Source: Sphingobium sp. AP50 (lineage in GTDB: Bacteria > Pseudomonadota > Alphaproteobacteria > Sphingomonadales > Sphingomonadaceae). From it: 64,000 nt of DNA. The stretch covers positions 1-64,000 of the forward strand of contig NZ_FNYZ01000021.1 of NCBI RefSeq assembly GCF_900109095.1, read 5' to 3'. The notes under the pieces were generated by a model. The model made no database searches. It was not told the origin of the DNA and saw only the letters and a program-made list of their open reading frames with translations. The translations under genes and the position numbers were made by a program. Positions 45,628 through 54,969 of the stretch are shown piece after piece; position 1 is the stretch's first letter; each line of letters starts with the position of its first letter.

Positions 45628-46410
45628 TTGACCGAAGACGCATCAATCCGGGTGATCGGGCGCGCGCTCGACATATTGCGCGTGATCAACCTTCAGGGCG
45701 CACCCAGCATGACGCAGATCGCGCAGGCGGTTGACCTGCCCTATCCCACGGCGCTGCGCATCGTGCGCGCGCTGATCGAGGAAGGGGTGATCGAGCGGGA
45801 ACCGAACCGCAAACGCTATCGCGCGACCGCGCTGGTGCAGGCGCTGGCCTATGGCTTCCAGAGCCATGACGCGCTCGTTACCCAGGCGCGTCCGCATATC
45901 GAAGCGCTGACCAAATCGGTGCACTGGCCGATCAGCGTGGTGACGCGCGTCGGCAATTTCATGGTGGTGCGCGATTCGACCAGCACCCAGACGCCGATGA
46001 CCTTCAACCATTATTATCCCGGCTGGCAGGTGCCGTTGATCCAGTCCGCGTCCGGCCGCGCCTTTCTGGCCCATACCAGCAAGGAAATTCGCGACACGCT
46101 GATCGCGCATATCGAAGATTCGGGGACCGAGCATGAAATCCGCATGCTGCGCGCCTTTGAATCGAGCGGTGAGGCGGACAAGATCCGGCGCCAGGGCTAT
46201 GCTGCGGTCGCCCGCACCGCCTATTCCGCCAATCCGGGGCGCACATCCTCCTTCGCGGTGCCGATCTTCTGCGAGGAAGAGGTGCTGGGCACGCTGACGC
46301 TGGTCTTCTTTGCAGCGGCGATGACGCTGGACGACGCCGTCACCCGCTACCTGCCGCATTTGCGGGCGACCGCCCGCAGCATCGGCACCGACATGATCGG
46401 GCGCGCCTGA
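45628..46410 (+). CDS. IclR-family transcriptional regulator (MhpR-like)
   Basis: From the TTG at 45628 the 260-residue protein has an N-terminal winged helix ('IGRALDILRVINLQG', 'MTQIAQAVDLPYPTALRIVR') and the IclR ligand domain ('WPISVVTRVGNFMVVRDSTS', 'SASGRAFLAHTS', 'RTSSFAVPIFCEEEVLGTLT'). The ligand-domain features recall MhpR, the activator of 3-hydroxyphenylpropionate genes. It is divergent from the FAD monooxygenase operon and probably controls the surrounding catabolic genes through TGTTC-N7-GAACA sites. Just after its stop, 'AACCCTATCAGGGTT' forms a short hairpin between the convergent ADH gene and this one. Confidence 0.93.
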   Translation: MTEDASIRVIGRALDILRVINLQGAPSMTQIAQAVDLPYPTALRIVRALIEEGVIEREPNRKRYRATALVQALAYGFQSHDALVTQARPHIEALTKSVHWPISVVTRVGNFMVVRDSTSTQTPMTFNHYYPGWQVPLIQSASGRAFLAHTSKEIRDTLIAHIEDSGTEHEIRMLRAFESSGEADKIRRQGYAAVARTAYSANPGRTSSFAVPIFCEEEVLGTLTLVFFAAAMTLDDAVTRYLPHLRATARSIGTDMIGRA

Positions 46411-46433
46411 ACTCTATCAGGGCCTGAACCCTA

Positions 46434-47555
46434 TCAGGGTTTGACGATCTGCCGGATCGCCCTGCCTGCCTGCATTTCATCGAGCAGATGGTTGATCGTG
46501 TCGAGCGGCCCGACCGACGTCAGCAGCCGTTCCACCGGCAACCGCCCAGCCTTCCACAGGGCGATGAAGCGGGGAATGTCGCGCGCGGGCACGCAGGAGC
46601 CCAGATAGCTGCCGATCAGCGTCTTGGCCTCCGCCACCAATGTCAGCGCGGGCAGGTCGATCATCTGGTCGGGATGAGGCAGGCCTACGGTCACGATCCG
46701 GCTGCCCCGGCGGCCCGATGCGATGGCGGCGCGCAGCACGGCGGCATGGCCAACCGTCTCGATCACCAGGTCCGCCCCGCCCTCCGCGAACAGCGAATTG
46801 GACAGGTGCGCAGCCTCCTCTGGCGCGCAGGCATGGGCGCCCAGTTCCTGCGCGATGGCGCGCTTCTCGGCCGACGGGTCGATCGCCAGGATCGTCGCCG
46901 CGCCGGCCGCCCTCGCCCCCAGCAACGCGGACAGGCCAACCCCGCCCAGACCATGGATGACGACGTTTTCGCCCGGACGCAGCACCCCAGCATTGACCAC
47001 CGCCCCCACGCCGGTCAGCACCGCGCAACCGAACAAAGCGGCGATTTCAGCCGGAATGTCGCTGTCCACCTTCACCGCCGACCGGGCGTCGACCACGGCA
47101 TGGCTGGCAAAGGCGGAAATGCCCAGATGATGATGGACCGGACCATGATCGTCATGCAGCCGGCACGCGCCCGATAGCAATGTGCCTCGCCCGTTGGCCG
47201 CCGTGCCGGGGCCGCACAACCACATTTCCCCGGCCAGACAGCGGGGGCAATGGCCGCAAGCGGGCAGAAAGGCCAGCACCACCCGGTCCCCCACCGTCAG
47301 CCCGTCGCACCCCTCGTCCAGCGATTCGACAATGCCGGTCGCCTCATGACCGATCACCATCGGCATCGGGCGCGGTCGATCGCCATTGATGACCGACAGG
47401 TCGGAATGGCACAGCCCCGCCGCATCGATGCGCACCAACAGTTCGCCCGGCCCCGGCGGATCTAGCGTCAGGTGCGGCAGAGTCAGCGGTTGCGATTGTT
47501 CATAGGGCAGCATGTGCCCCCCGCTTTGCGTCAGCATCGCCGCTCTGATCTTCAT
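46434..47555 (-). CDS. Zinc-dependent alcohol dehydrogenase (medium-chain)
   Basis: From the ATG at 47555, with GGGAGAG upstream, the 373-residue MDR-family enzyme has the catalytic-zinc ligands in 'AGLCHSDLSV' and 'GHEATGIVE', and the structural-zinc cluster 'CGHCPRCLAGEMWLC'. The NAD-binding stretch is 'IHGLGGVGLSALLGA', followed by 'ILAIDPSAEKRA'. It is closest to class III/aryl-alcohol types. It is convergent with the IclR gene and divergent from the KstD-like flavoprotein, with the second palindrome between them. It probably oxidises an alcohol intermediate that the aldehyde dehydrogenase at 61545 then takes on. Confidence 0.93.
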   Translation of the reverse strand: MKIRAAMLTQSGGHMLPYEQSQPLTLPHLTLDPPGPGELLVRIDAAGLCHSDLSVINGDRPRPMPMVIGHEATGIVESLDEGCDGLTVGDRVVLAFLPACGHCPRCLAGEMWLCGPGTAANGRGTLLSGACRLHDDHGPVHHHLGISAFASHAVVDARSAVKVDSDIPAEIAALFGCAVLTGVGAVVNAGVLRPGENVVIHGLGGVGLSALLGARAAGAATILAIDPSAEKRAIAQELGAHACAPEEAAHLSNSLFAEGGADLVIETVGHAAVLRAAIASGRRGSRIVTVGLPHPDQMIDLPALTLVAEAKTLIGSYLGSCVPARDIPRFIALWKAGRLPVERLLTSVGPLDTINHLLDEMQAGRAIRQIVKP

Positions 47556-47634
47556 GGTCGCTCTCCCGCTCTGGCGCATCGTCTCAGCCGCTCTCGCATG
47601 AACGCGCCGCCATGGGGCTCGCTCCGCGCCATCT

Positions 47635-47651
47635 TGTTCGCGTGACGAACA
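47635..47651. promoter_or_regulatory. Candidate IclR operator, site 2 (TGTTC-N7-GAACA)
   Basis: TGTTCGCGTGACGAACA has the same arms and spacer as site 1. It is centred 88 bases from both the ADH start (47555, minus) and the flavoprotein start (47731, plus), in the second divergent promoter region of the island. Confidence 0.7.
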
Positions 47652-47730
47652 TTGATGTCTGTCCACTCGCGGGGATAGGCTGTCCTCGACAAGATGACGT
47701 CCTGTCCCGATCAGCCAAGCGGAGTAGCGA

Positions 47731-49128
47731 GTGAGCCAGACTTTCGATGTCATTGTGGTGGGTGCGGGAACCGCCGGGGTTCCGGCTGCGGTCGCTGCGG
47801 CCGAGCGCGGTCTGCGCGTCGCACTGGTGGAGGCGGCGCAGGATATTGGCGGTACGCTGGTCCTGTCGGGGGGGTCGATCAGCGCGGCGGGCACGCCGAT
47901 GCAGCAGGCGGCCGGGGTGGAGGATAGCACCGACGCCCATTTCGCCGACGCGCTGCGGATCAACCATGGCACCGGCGACCATGTGCTGCTACGCGCCTGG
48001 ATCGACCGCGCGGCCGACACCATCGACTGGCTGCTGGACAAGGGCTGGACCTGCACCCCGTTCGAGCCGGTCTTCGCCCCGGAACATGATCTCTACACCA
48101 CGCCGCGCACCTATCGCAGCACGCAGCAGGGTTTCTCGCTGATCCACGCCTATCGCAACGCTCTGGCGCAACTGGCGGATACGGGCAATCTCACGCTGTT
48201 CCTGGGTACGCGGGTACGGGAGGTAATCGTGAACGACGGCGTCGCCAGCGGCGTGATCGCGACACGCGGCGAGGACGAAATACGCCTTGATGCGCGCGCC
48301 GTGATCCTGACCACCGGCGGCTTCAGCGGCAGCGCAGACCATTGGCAGAAAATCCATGGCATCACCCCGCTGCGCTATCATATCGACACGGTGGTCGGCG
48401 ACGGCATCGATCTGGCGACAGCGGCGGGCGGCGACATCTGGTATCGCGACACGTTGCTCCCCTCCTTCGGCGGCACGCGCAATCTGGGCGCGCCGGCATC
48501 GGCATGGATGAACACCGTCATCAACCCGATCCTGCGCCCGCCGTGGGAAATCTACGTCAACGCCGATGGCGAACGCTTCATGCCGGAGGATGAAGAGATC
48601 ATCGACGCGCGAGAACGGGCCATCATGCGACAGCCCGGCTGGACCTTCTGGGTCATCTATGACGAAAAGGCGCGGCGGGAATCGCCGCAGCTCTTCAAAT
48701 TCGAGCCGGAGCAGCTTGCGCAATTGTTCGACGGCCCGGACGAGGATTATGTCCGCGCCGACAGCATTGCAGCACTGGCCGAAGGATGCGGCCTGCCCGC
48801 AGACAGGCTGACGGCGACGGTTGATCTCTACAATCGCGGACAGGCGGTGGGCAGCGACATGTTGCGGCGCCATCATATGCCGGCGCCGATCGCGGAAGGG
48901 CCGTTCTATGCCGTGCGCCATTATGGCTTTTCCATCTGCTGCTATCCCGGCATCCGCGTCGACCATGATCTGCGCGTGGTCGATCCGCAGGGCAAGCCGA
49001 TCGCTGGCCTGTTCGCCGCCGGCGAAGCCATCGGCATCGGGTTCCTGGGCCATGGTTTCCTGAGCGGGGGCATCGTCTCTTCCGCCGTGACCTTCGGCCT
49101 GCGTCTGGGACGGGAGGTGCTGGCTTGA
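47731..49128 (+). CDS. FAD-binding_2 flavoprotein (fumarate reductase/3-ketosteroid dehydrogenase-like)
   Basis: The GTG-started 465-residue protein has 'DVIVVGAGTAGVPAAVAAAE' (FAD), 'GGTLVLSGGSISAAG', 'VILTTGGFSGSADHWQ', and at the C-terminus 'IAGLFAAGEAIGIGFLGHGF' with 'SGGIVSSAVTFG'. The architecture is that of the succinate dehydrogenase/fumarate reductase flavoprotein and KstD family, which dehydrogenate or reduce a C-C double bond. The substrate is unknown. The stop overlaps the TTG start of an alpha/beta hydrolase (TTGA), and three genes (flavoprotein, hydrolase, Mo subunit) form one run. Confidence 0.9.
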   Translation: MSQTFDVIVVGAGTAGVPAAVAAAERGLRVALVEAAQDIGGTLVLSGGSISAAGTPMQQAAGVEDSTDAHFADALRINHGTGDHVLLRAWIDRAADTIDWLLDKGWTCTPFEPVFAPEHDLYTTPRTYRSTQQGFSLIHAYRNALAQLADTGNLTLFLGTRVREVIVNDGVASGVIATRGEDEIRLDARAVILTTGGFSGSADHWQKIHGITPLRYHIDTVVGDGIDLATAAGGDIWYRDTLLPSFGGTRNLGAPASAWMNTVINPILRPPWEIYVNADGERFMPEDEEIIDARERAIMRQPGWTFWVIYDEKARRESPQLFKFEPEQLAQLFDGPDEDYVRADSIAALAEGCGLPADRLTATVDLYNRGQAVGSDMLRRHHMPAPIAEGPFYAVRHYGFSICCYPGIRVDHDLRVVDPQGKPIAGLFAAGEAIGIGFLGHGFLSGGIVSSAVTFGLRLGREVLA

Positions 49129-49943
49129 CCGCCACCCCTGCCCTGCCAGCGACACCGCGCCGCGCCTATGTCGACGGGCCATGGGGCCAGATTCACTATC
49201 GCCGCATGGGCAGCGGCCGCCCGGTCCTGCTGCTGCATCAGGCGGGGATGGATGGACGACAGTTCGACGCCGTCCATCCGCTGCTGGCGGCCCGTGGTTA
49301 TGATGTCGTCGCCATCGACATGCCGGGCTTTGGCGGGTCCGATTGCCCGCCCTTCCCGCCCAGCGTGGAGGATCTGGCGACCGGCGTCCTTGCTGCGCTG
49401 GACGCACTGAGGCTGAACAGCGTCAGCATCATCGGCCATCATACCGGGTCGATGGTCGGCACGGAAGTCGCCCTGTCCGGCGCCGTCACCGTCGACCGAC
49501 TGATACTGAACGGCCCCATGCCGCTGACCGATGCGGAACGCGACGCCTTCTTCACCGAAAAGCTGCCGCGCGAAAAGCAATGGCTGCCCCAGCCGGGCGC
49601 GGGCCATTTCGTCGCTTTTGCGCAAGTGCGCGAACGGCTTGTCGCCGGTACCCTGCCGATCGAGCGGATCAACAGCTTCCTCATACAGGCGCTGGGCGCA
49701 CAGGCCCCCTTCTGGTATGGCCATAATGCCGGCTTTGGCTATCGCCATGAAGACAGCCTGCCGCGTCTTGAGTGCCCGACCTTGATCCTGACCAACACCG
49801 GCGACCAGATTTACGACCATGCCCGCCGCGCCCATGCGCTGCGCCCGGACATGGCCTTCGTCGCACTGGAGGGCGGCGGCGTCGACATTGTCGACCAGCA
49901 GCCCGAAGCCTGGGTCGCGGCGGTCGCCGCCTTTCTCGCCTGA
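49125..49943 (+). CDS. Alpha/beta hydrolase with His at the nucleophile position
   Basis: From the TTG at 49125 the 272-residue protein has the alpha/beta hydrolase layout: 'PVLLLHQAGMDGRQFD' (oxyanion region), 'DMPGFGGSD', 'SIIGHHTGSMVG', the Asp of 'LTNTGDQIYD'. The nucleophile elbow GxSxG reads G-H-H-T-G, so the Ser is replaced by His. The usual catalytic His near the end is replaced by 'GGGVDIV'. The protein may be a lyase, an isomerase or a non-enzymatic binder rather than an esterase. Two further hydrolases of this type lie at 56171 and 57118. The gene overlaps both neighbours. Confidence 0.85.
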   Translation: MTATPALPATPRRAYVDGPWGQIHYRRMGSGRPVLLLHQAGMDGRQFDAVHPLLAARGYDVVAIDMPGFGGSDCPPFPPSVEDLATGVLAALDALRLNSVSIIGHHTGSMVGTEVALSGAVTVDRLILNGPMPLTDAERDAFFTEKLPREKQWLPQPGAGHFVAFAQVRERLVAGTLPIERINSFLIQALGAQAPFWYGHNAGFGYRHEDSLPRLECPTLILTNTGDQIYDHARRAHALRPDMAFVALEGGGVDIVDQQPEAWVAAVAAFLA

Positions 49944-52072
49944 TGCCGCGCGGCGGCGGCATTCCTTCCGATATCGACCGCCGCAGCTTCGTGGCCCTGT
50001 CGGCCGGCGGGCTGATGCTGGGCCTTGCGCCCGCAAAAGCTGACACCTCCGCCGTCGGCCTCGTCCGCCCCTTCCTGTCAATCGACGGCGACGGCATCGT
50101 CACCGTCTATGCCAAGCATCTGGACATGGGGCAGGGCATATGGAGCGGCCTTGCCTCCATCGTCGCGGAGGAACTGGATGCCGATTGGGACAAGGTGCGG
50201 GTGGAGGGCGCGCCGGCGCGCATGCCCGATTATGCCCACACCATGTTCGGCGCGCAGACGACCGGCGGCTCCACCTCCATCGCCAATAGCTGGGACCAGT
50301 TGCGCGAAGCTGGCGCTGTCGCCCGGCGGATGCTGGTGCAGGCCGCCGCAAGCGCATGGGCCGTGCCGGTCGACAGCATCGCGATAGACAAGGGCCTGCT
50401 CTCGTCAGGCGACCGGCAGGGGAGCTTTGGCGTCTTCGCCGCAGCCGCCGGCCGCCTGCCCGCACCCAAGGCCACACCCAAGCCGCGCAGCGCCTATCGC
50501 CTGCTCGGCAAACAGGCGCTGCGCCAGCTGGACGCCGCCGCCAAATCCACCGGCGCGCAGCGCTATGCGATCGATGGCGGCTGGCCCGACCTCAAGGTCG
50601 CACTGGTCGCCCGCGCTCCCCGCGTCGGCGCACGGCTGCAAAGTTTCGACGGGACGGCGGCCAGCGCCCTACCCGGCGTCCGCGCCGTCGTCGCCATCCC
50701 GACCGGCGTGGCGGTGGTGGCCGACACCACATGGCAGGCAATGAAGGCGCGCAAGGCACTGCACATCGTCTGGGACGAAAGCGCCGCCAGCATCACCGGG
50801 TCGGACCCGTTCATGCAGGGTCTGGCAGCCATGATGGCAGAGCGCGCGCCCGATCACCGCCAGCAGCGCGGCGACCCCGATCAGGCCTTCGCCAACGCCG
50901 CGCAGAGCGTGGAGGCCAGCTTCGAATTTCCCTATCTCGCCCATGCGCCGATGGAGCCGCTCTGCGTGATGGGGCGGATGGAGGGCGCGCGCTGCCTGTT
51001 GCGCGGCGGCTTCCAGTCGCAAACCGCCAATCAGGCGGCCGTCGCCAAGATACTCGATCTGCCCATCGAATCCGTCGCGCTGGACAGTATCGCGGCGGGC
51101 GGCAGCTTCGGTCGGCGCGCGGCGTCCGATTCCGACTGGGTGGTGGAAATCGCCCATCTGCTGCGCGCCACCGGCGGGCGCTGGGCGATCAAGCTGATGC
51201 GCACGCGCGAGGATGACATGGCCGGGCTGCGCTATCGCCCGCAGGTGCGCCATCATCTGCGCGGCGCGCTGGATGCGCAGGGGCGGCCGACCGCCATCGC
51301 TCATCATGCGGCGGGCGAAGGCGTGTTCGCCCATCTGATCGACGTCCTGCCCGATCTTCATAGGTCCAGCGTACTGCTGGGCAATGCCTTCGACCTGTAT
51401 GGCTTTGCCGCCGGGGAACTGGCCTGGTGGCGGCCCAAGCTCGACATTCCGGTCGAAACCTTCCGCGGCATCAGCAACAATCATATGTGCGTGGCGAAGG
51501 AGATTTTCGTCGATCGCCTGGCCCGCGCCGCCGGGGCCGATCCGGTCGCCTTTCGCCTCGCCCTGTTGCAGGGCGACCCCCGGCAGGCGGCAGTGCTGGC
51601 GCGTGCAGCAGAGATGATCGGCTGGAACACACCGCCTGCCGACGGCCGGATGCGCGGTGTCGCCGTGCACAAAGCGGACGAAAGCTATGTCGCGCAGATT
51701 GTGGAAGTTTCCGGCTCGCCCGCCGATTTCCGGGTGGAGCGGGTAGCCTGCGCCGTCGATGTCGGCTTTGCCGTCAATCCCGACATCATCCGCTCGCAGG
51801 TCGAAGGCGGCATCGGCTTTGCCCTGTCCAACAGCTTTCACAGCGCGCTGACGATCGACAAGGGCGCGGTGGTCGAACGCAATTTCGACCGCTATCCGGT
51901 GCTGCGCATGGATGCCATGCCACGTCGGATCGATATCGCCATCCTCGACAGCGCGGCCGCCCCGACCGGCATCGGCGAACCCGGATCGGTGCTGGCCGGC
52001 GCGGCGGTCATCAACGCGCTGGAGCGCATGGGCGCCCCCCCGGCCGTCCGCTTCCCCTACCACCCTGTATAA
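49943..52072 (+). CDS. Molybdopterin large subunit of isoquinoline 1-oxidoreductase-like hydroxylase
   Basis: The 709-residue protein starts at the ATG overlapping the hydrolase stop (TGATG). A Tat-type signal (DRRSFVALSAGGLMLGL) is visible at the N-terminus, then the xanthine-oxidase-family fold with 'GQGIWSGLASIVAEELDADW', 'GGSTSIANSWDQLREAGA', 'SFGRRAASDSDW', 'RGISNNHMCV' and 'PTGIGEPGSVLAGAAVINAL' (the Glu acts as general base). This is the IorB/NicB-like branch that hydroxylates N-heteroaromatics, often in the periplasm with a cytochrome as acceptor. The 2Fe-2S and cytochrome subunits are 3 kb away on the opposite strand. Confidence 0.93.
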   Translation: MPRGGGIPSDIDRRSFVALSAGGLMLGLAPAKADTSAVGLVRPFLSIDGDGIVTVYAKHLDMGQGIWSGLASIVAEELDADWDKVRVEGAPARMPDYAHTMFGAQTTGGSTSIANSWDQLREAGAVARRMLVQAAASAWAVPVDSIAIDKGLLSSGDRQGSFGVFAAAAGRLPAPKATPKPRSAYRLLGKQALRQLDAAAKSTGAQRYAIDGGWPDLKVALVARAPRVGARLQSFDGTAASALPGVRAVVAIPTGVAVVADTTWQAMKARKALHIVWDESAASITGSDPFMQGLAAMMAERAPDHRQQRGDPDQAFANAAQSVEASFEFPYLAHAPMEPLCVMGRMEGARCLLRGGFQSQTANQAAVAKILDLPIESVALDSIAAGGSFGRRAASDSDWVVEIAHLLRATGGRWAIKLMRTREDDMAGLRYRPQVRHHLRGALDAQGRPTAIAHHAAGEGVFAHLIDVLPDLHRSSVLLGNAFDLYGFAAGELAWWRPKLDIPVETFRGISNNHMCVAKEIFVDRLARAAGADPVAFRLALLQGDPRQAAVLARAAEMIGWNTPPADGRMRGVAVHKADESYVAQIVEVSGSPADFRVERVACAVDVGFAVNPDIIRSQVEGGIGFALSNSFHSALTIDKGAVVERNFDRYPVLRMDAMPRRIDIAILDSAAAPTGIGEPGSVLAGAAVINALERMGAPPAVRFPYHPV

Positions 52073-52075
52073 ACG

Positions 52076-52110
52076 CAAAAATGGCCGCGCAGGTCTTCAC
52101 CCGCGCGGCC
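52076..52110 (-). terminator. Rho-independent terminator of TonB receptor gene
   Basis: GGCCGCGC (52083-52090) and GCGCGGCC (52103-52110) form an 8-bp stem, followed on the minus strand by TTTTT. It lies between the convergent Mo-subunit and receptor genes and serves at least the receptor. Confidence 0.8.
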
Positions 52111-52166
52111 AGAATGCGACATATCCGGTCCGGGCGCCTTTGCAGCGACCGGACCGGTGCTCCCCG

Positions 52167-54560
52167 TCAGAAGTTGTAACCGACCCGCAGGCCCCAGGTG
52201 CGCAGCTGCGGCAGGCCCACATACATGGTCTTGTGCGCGCCAAAATCCTCCACCGGGTTGCTGATGTCCCAGTTGGGCTGAACGCTGGTATAGGTCTTGT
52301 TGTTGAAGGCATTGGTCACGAAACCTTCGACATTGATCGTCTTCGACCGCACGCCCAGCCGGAAGTTGACGTTGGTCGCCGCCTTCGTCTTGGCGTAGTT
52401 GCCTTCGCTTTCATACACGCCCGACTTCCAGGTGAATTCCGACCGGACATAGCCCTTGAACCCGTCCAGCGCGGCGATGTCGTGCGAATATTCGCCGCTT
52501 GCATCGACCGAATATTTGGACGTGAAGGGCAGGCGGTTGCCCCGGACATCGCTGTTGCCTGACAAGGTGGAGCAGGTCGAACAGACGCCGCTCTTGATTT
52601 CGCTGTCATTGATCGCGCCAGCGAGTGTCAGCGTCAGATCGTCCACCGGCCGCGCGGTCATGTCGAGTTCAAAGCCCTTGAGCGCGACCTTGCCCAGATT
52701 GGTAAAGACGGACACGAACAGTGGCGTGTCATTTTCACGTTGCAGCAGCAGCGTCTGCTCGACGATCTTGTCCTTCCAGATATCATAATAGATATCGGCC
52801 GAAATCGTCAGGCGATTGTCGAACAGGCTACCCTTCACGCCCGCCTCGAAATTGTCGAGAATTTCAGGCTTCACGCCATGGGTTACGCCCTGGGCTTCCA
52901 ATGCGGACTGATATTCCGTCGGGACCGAAAGCAGCGGATCGATGCCAAGCCCCGGATTCACGCCACGCGAATAGGTGGCATAGAACATCATGTCGCGGTT
53001 GGGCTTATATTGCGCCGTGATGCGGGGCATAAAATCCTTGTAGGTCTTCTGATAGCCGACATCGCCAGCGGCCGTGTAGCTGATGATCTTGTCCGACTGG
53101 TAGCGACCGTCGAAGTTGATCGTGAACTGGTCCGACAGGTCGTAGGACAGGCCCACAAAGCCGCCCCATGTCTTATTCTCGTTGATCGAGGAGAAGGCGG
53201 AGGAAAGGCCGCTGAAGAAATAGAGCTGGGCATAGCTTTCATAGCCCTTGGCCCACAGATAGCTGCCGCCGAACATCCAGCGGAACGGCCCGTCCTGCGG
53301 TGAGGAGACGCGGAATTCCTGACTGAAATCCTTCTGCTCATGCTGGATCATCAAGGGCCAGTCGGTATATTCCAGCGCTTCCGGCCCGGTCGTATAGGTG
53401 TTGAGATAGGGCGACGCGCGGCCGTTGAGGTTGTAGAGCACGGTCCAGCTGGTGCGGTTGACGCCGGTCAGGCTGGAGAGAGTGACGCCGCCGTCGGTTT
53501 CATAGTCGACCGTGGCGCTGAAATGGTTGCTGTCGCGCTTCATGCCGAAATGATCGATATTCTCGTCCTTCGAGAATAGCGGCGAATATTCGTCGAACAT
53601 TGCGGCAACGCCCGGTGTCACTTCCGTCCGCGCGCTGGGCTGGCCGGCAGCCAGGGCGGGCAACGTGCCGCAGAAATAGGGATTGCCGTTGATGACGCAG
53701 TTGGATTGCGACGGCAGGATCACGCCGGTCGCGCCCGCGCCGTCATCGTCGTTGGCAACCATGCCCAGCAGCTTGACGGTCAGATTGTCGGTCGGCGTGA
53801 ATTTGAGTGCCAGCGTGCCGCTGCGCGTCGACTGGTCGCCCAGCGTGTTGCCTGGCTCGGCTGCGTTCTTCCACGATCCGTCGCGGCTGAAATAGCGGCC
53901 GGACGCGCGGAAGGACAGGATGCCCGGAATGATCGGGCCACCCACGGCGCCGCGCAGGTCGACATAGCTGCGCGATCCGCCCAGCGCGCTGAACGAGCCC
54001 TGCCATTCATCGGTGGGTTCGGCCGTCACGAAATTGATCGCACCGGCAAAGGTCTGGCGACCGAAATAGGCGCTCTGCGGACCTTTGAGGATTTCGGCGC
54101 TGGCAATGTCGAAAATGCCGGTGACGGTGCCGTCGGACACCGCGACGCCGTTGATGAAGGTAGAGCTGGTGCGGTTGCCGCGACTGGGCGCCATGCCGCG
54201 AATGATCAGCGCCGTCTGGCTGCGGTCCGACCGGGCGGAGCCGGTGATCGAATTGTTGAGGTTCATGCCCGGCGTGATCGCGGTCAGTTCCTCGACTGTC
54301 TGGACGTTGCGGGCGGTCAGCGTCTCGGCGGAATAGGCGTTGAGCGCGACCGGCACATCCAGCGCACTTTCCTTGCGCTTGCGCGCCGTCACCAGGATTT
54401 CGCCAACGGCGCCCTCCGTGCCGCTGGTCGCGCTCCCGGCCTGATCGGCCGCGGCGGGTGCACCCGCATCGGCGGCATGGGCCGTGGCGGGCATCATCGA
54501 AAGGATCGGCAACATCATTGCCGACCCCATGAATAGTGATTTACGCTGCCTGATAATCAT
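52167..54560 (-). CDS. TonB-dependent outer-membrane receptor
   Basis: The 797-residue protein has a signal peptide ending near ATAHAADA, a TonB-box-like 'GEILVTARKRKESALDVPVA', the plug domain ('RNVQTVEELTAITPGMNL', 'STFINGVAVSDG', 'LKGPQSAYFGRQTFAGAIN') and a 22-strand barrel ending '...LRVGYNF'. This is the sphingomonad type of IroN/FecA-like receptor that imports organic substrates other than siderophores. It faces the Mo-subunit gene. The substrate is presumably that of the island. Confidence 0.93.
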   Translation of the reverse strand: MIIRQRKSLFMGSAMMLPILSMMPATAHAADAGAPAAADQAGSATSGTEGAVGEILVTARKRKESALDVPVALNAYSAETLTARNVQTVEELTAITPGMNLNNSITGSARSDRSQTALIIRGMAPSRGNRTSSTFINGVAVSDGTVTGIFDIASAEILKGPQSAYFGRQTFAGAINFVTAEPTDEWQGSFSALGGSRSYVDLRGAVGGPIIPGILSFRASGRYFSRDGSWKNAAEPGNTLGDQSTRSGTLALKFTPTDNLTVKLLGMVANDDDGAGATGVILPSQSNCVINGNPYFCGTLPALAAGQPSARTEVTPGVAAMFDEYSPLFSKDENIDHFGMKRDSNHFSATVDYETDGGVTLSSLTGVNRTSWTVLYNLNGRASPYLNTYTTGPEALEYTDWPLMIQHEQKDFSQEFRVSSPQDGPFRWMFGGSYLWAKGYESYAQLYFFSGLSSAFSSINENKTWGGFVGLSYDLSDQFTINFDGRYQSDKIISYTAAGDVGYQKTYKDFMPRITAQYKPNRDMMFYATYSRGVNPGLGIDPLLSVPTEYQSALEAQGVTHGVKPEILDNFEAGVKGSLFDNRLTISADIYYDIWKDKIVEQTLLLQRENDTPLFVSVFTNLGKVALKGFELDMTARPVDDLTLTLAGAINDSEIKSGVCSTCSTLSGNSDVRGNRLPFTSKYSVDASGEYSHDIAALDGFKGYVRSEFTWKSGVYESEGNYAKTKAATNVNFRLGVRSKTINVEGFVTNAFNNKTYTSVQPNWDISNPVEDFGAHKTMYVGLPQLRTWGLRVGYNF

Positions 54561-54969
54561 CGCTTACCCCCAAATGAAATGAACTATATAATCCATTTCA
54601 TGTCTCATAATTTCGATCCTGCCTGCGTCACTTCATTCTATTTTATTTTATAATATGATGATTTATTATCGACATGACGGTTTTTAATGCCCTTCATTCA
54701 TGCCGTTATGCAATCGCACGACTTTCGCCGAACCGGTGCGATCGCAGGCTGCTGACAAAGCAGGCCATGGTCGATCCGATAGGTCGAAAATGTTCGCGCC
54801 ACGAATTTTATCCTCCGGCTCATTGGTCAGCCCAGCGCTGTGAAGCGAAGGAAATGCACGGATTTCGCCGCTTTTCCTGTCCAGTCCGGGAAACTACGCA
54901 GCATTGGCGATGATCGGAAGAATCGGCATCGGCGCCGACTCGTGCAGCCTTGCCGGAACAATGGATGGA
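54561..54969. other. Intergenic region with receptor promoter and partial operator
   Basis: About 410 bases between the receptor start and the cytochrome gene's end. AT-rich from 54561 to 54680, as expected for the receptor promoter. TGTTC-N7-GAATT at 54791-54807 matches one full arm and three of five bases of the second arm of the TGTTC-N7-GAACA sites. No gene is seen. Confidence 0.4.
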
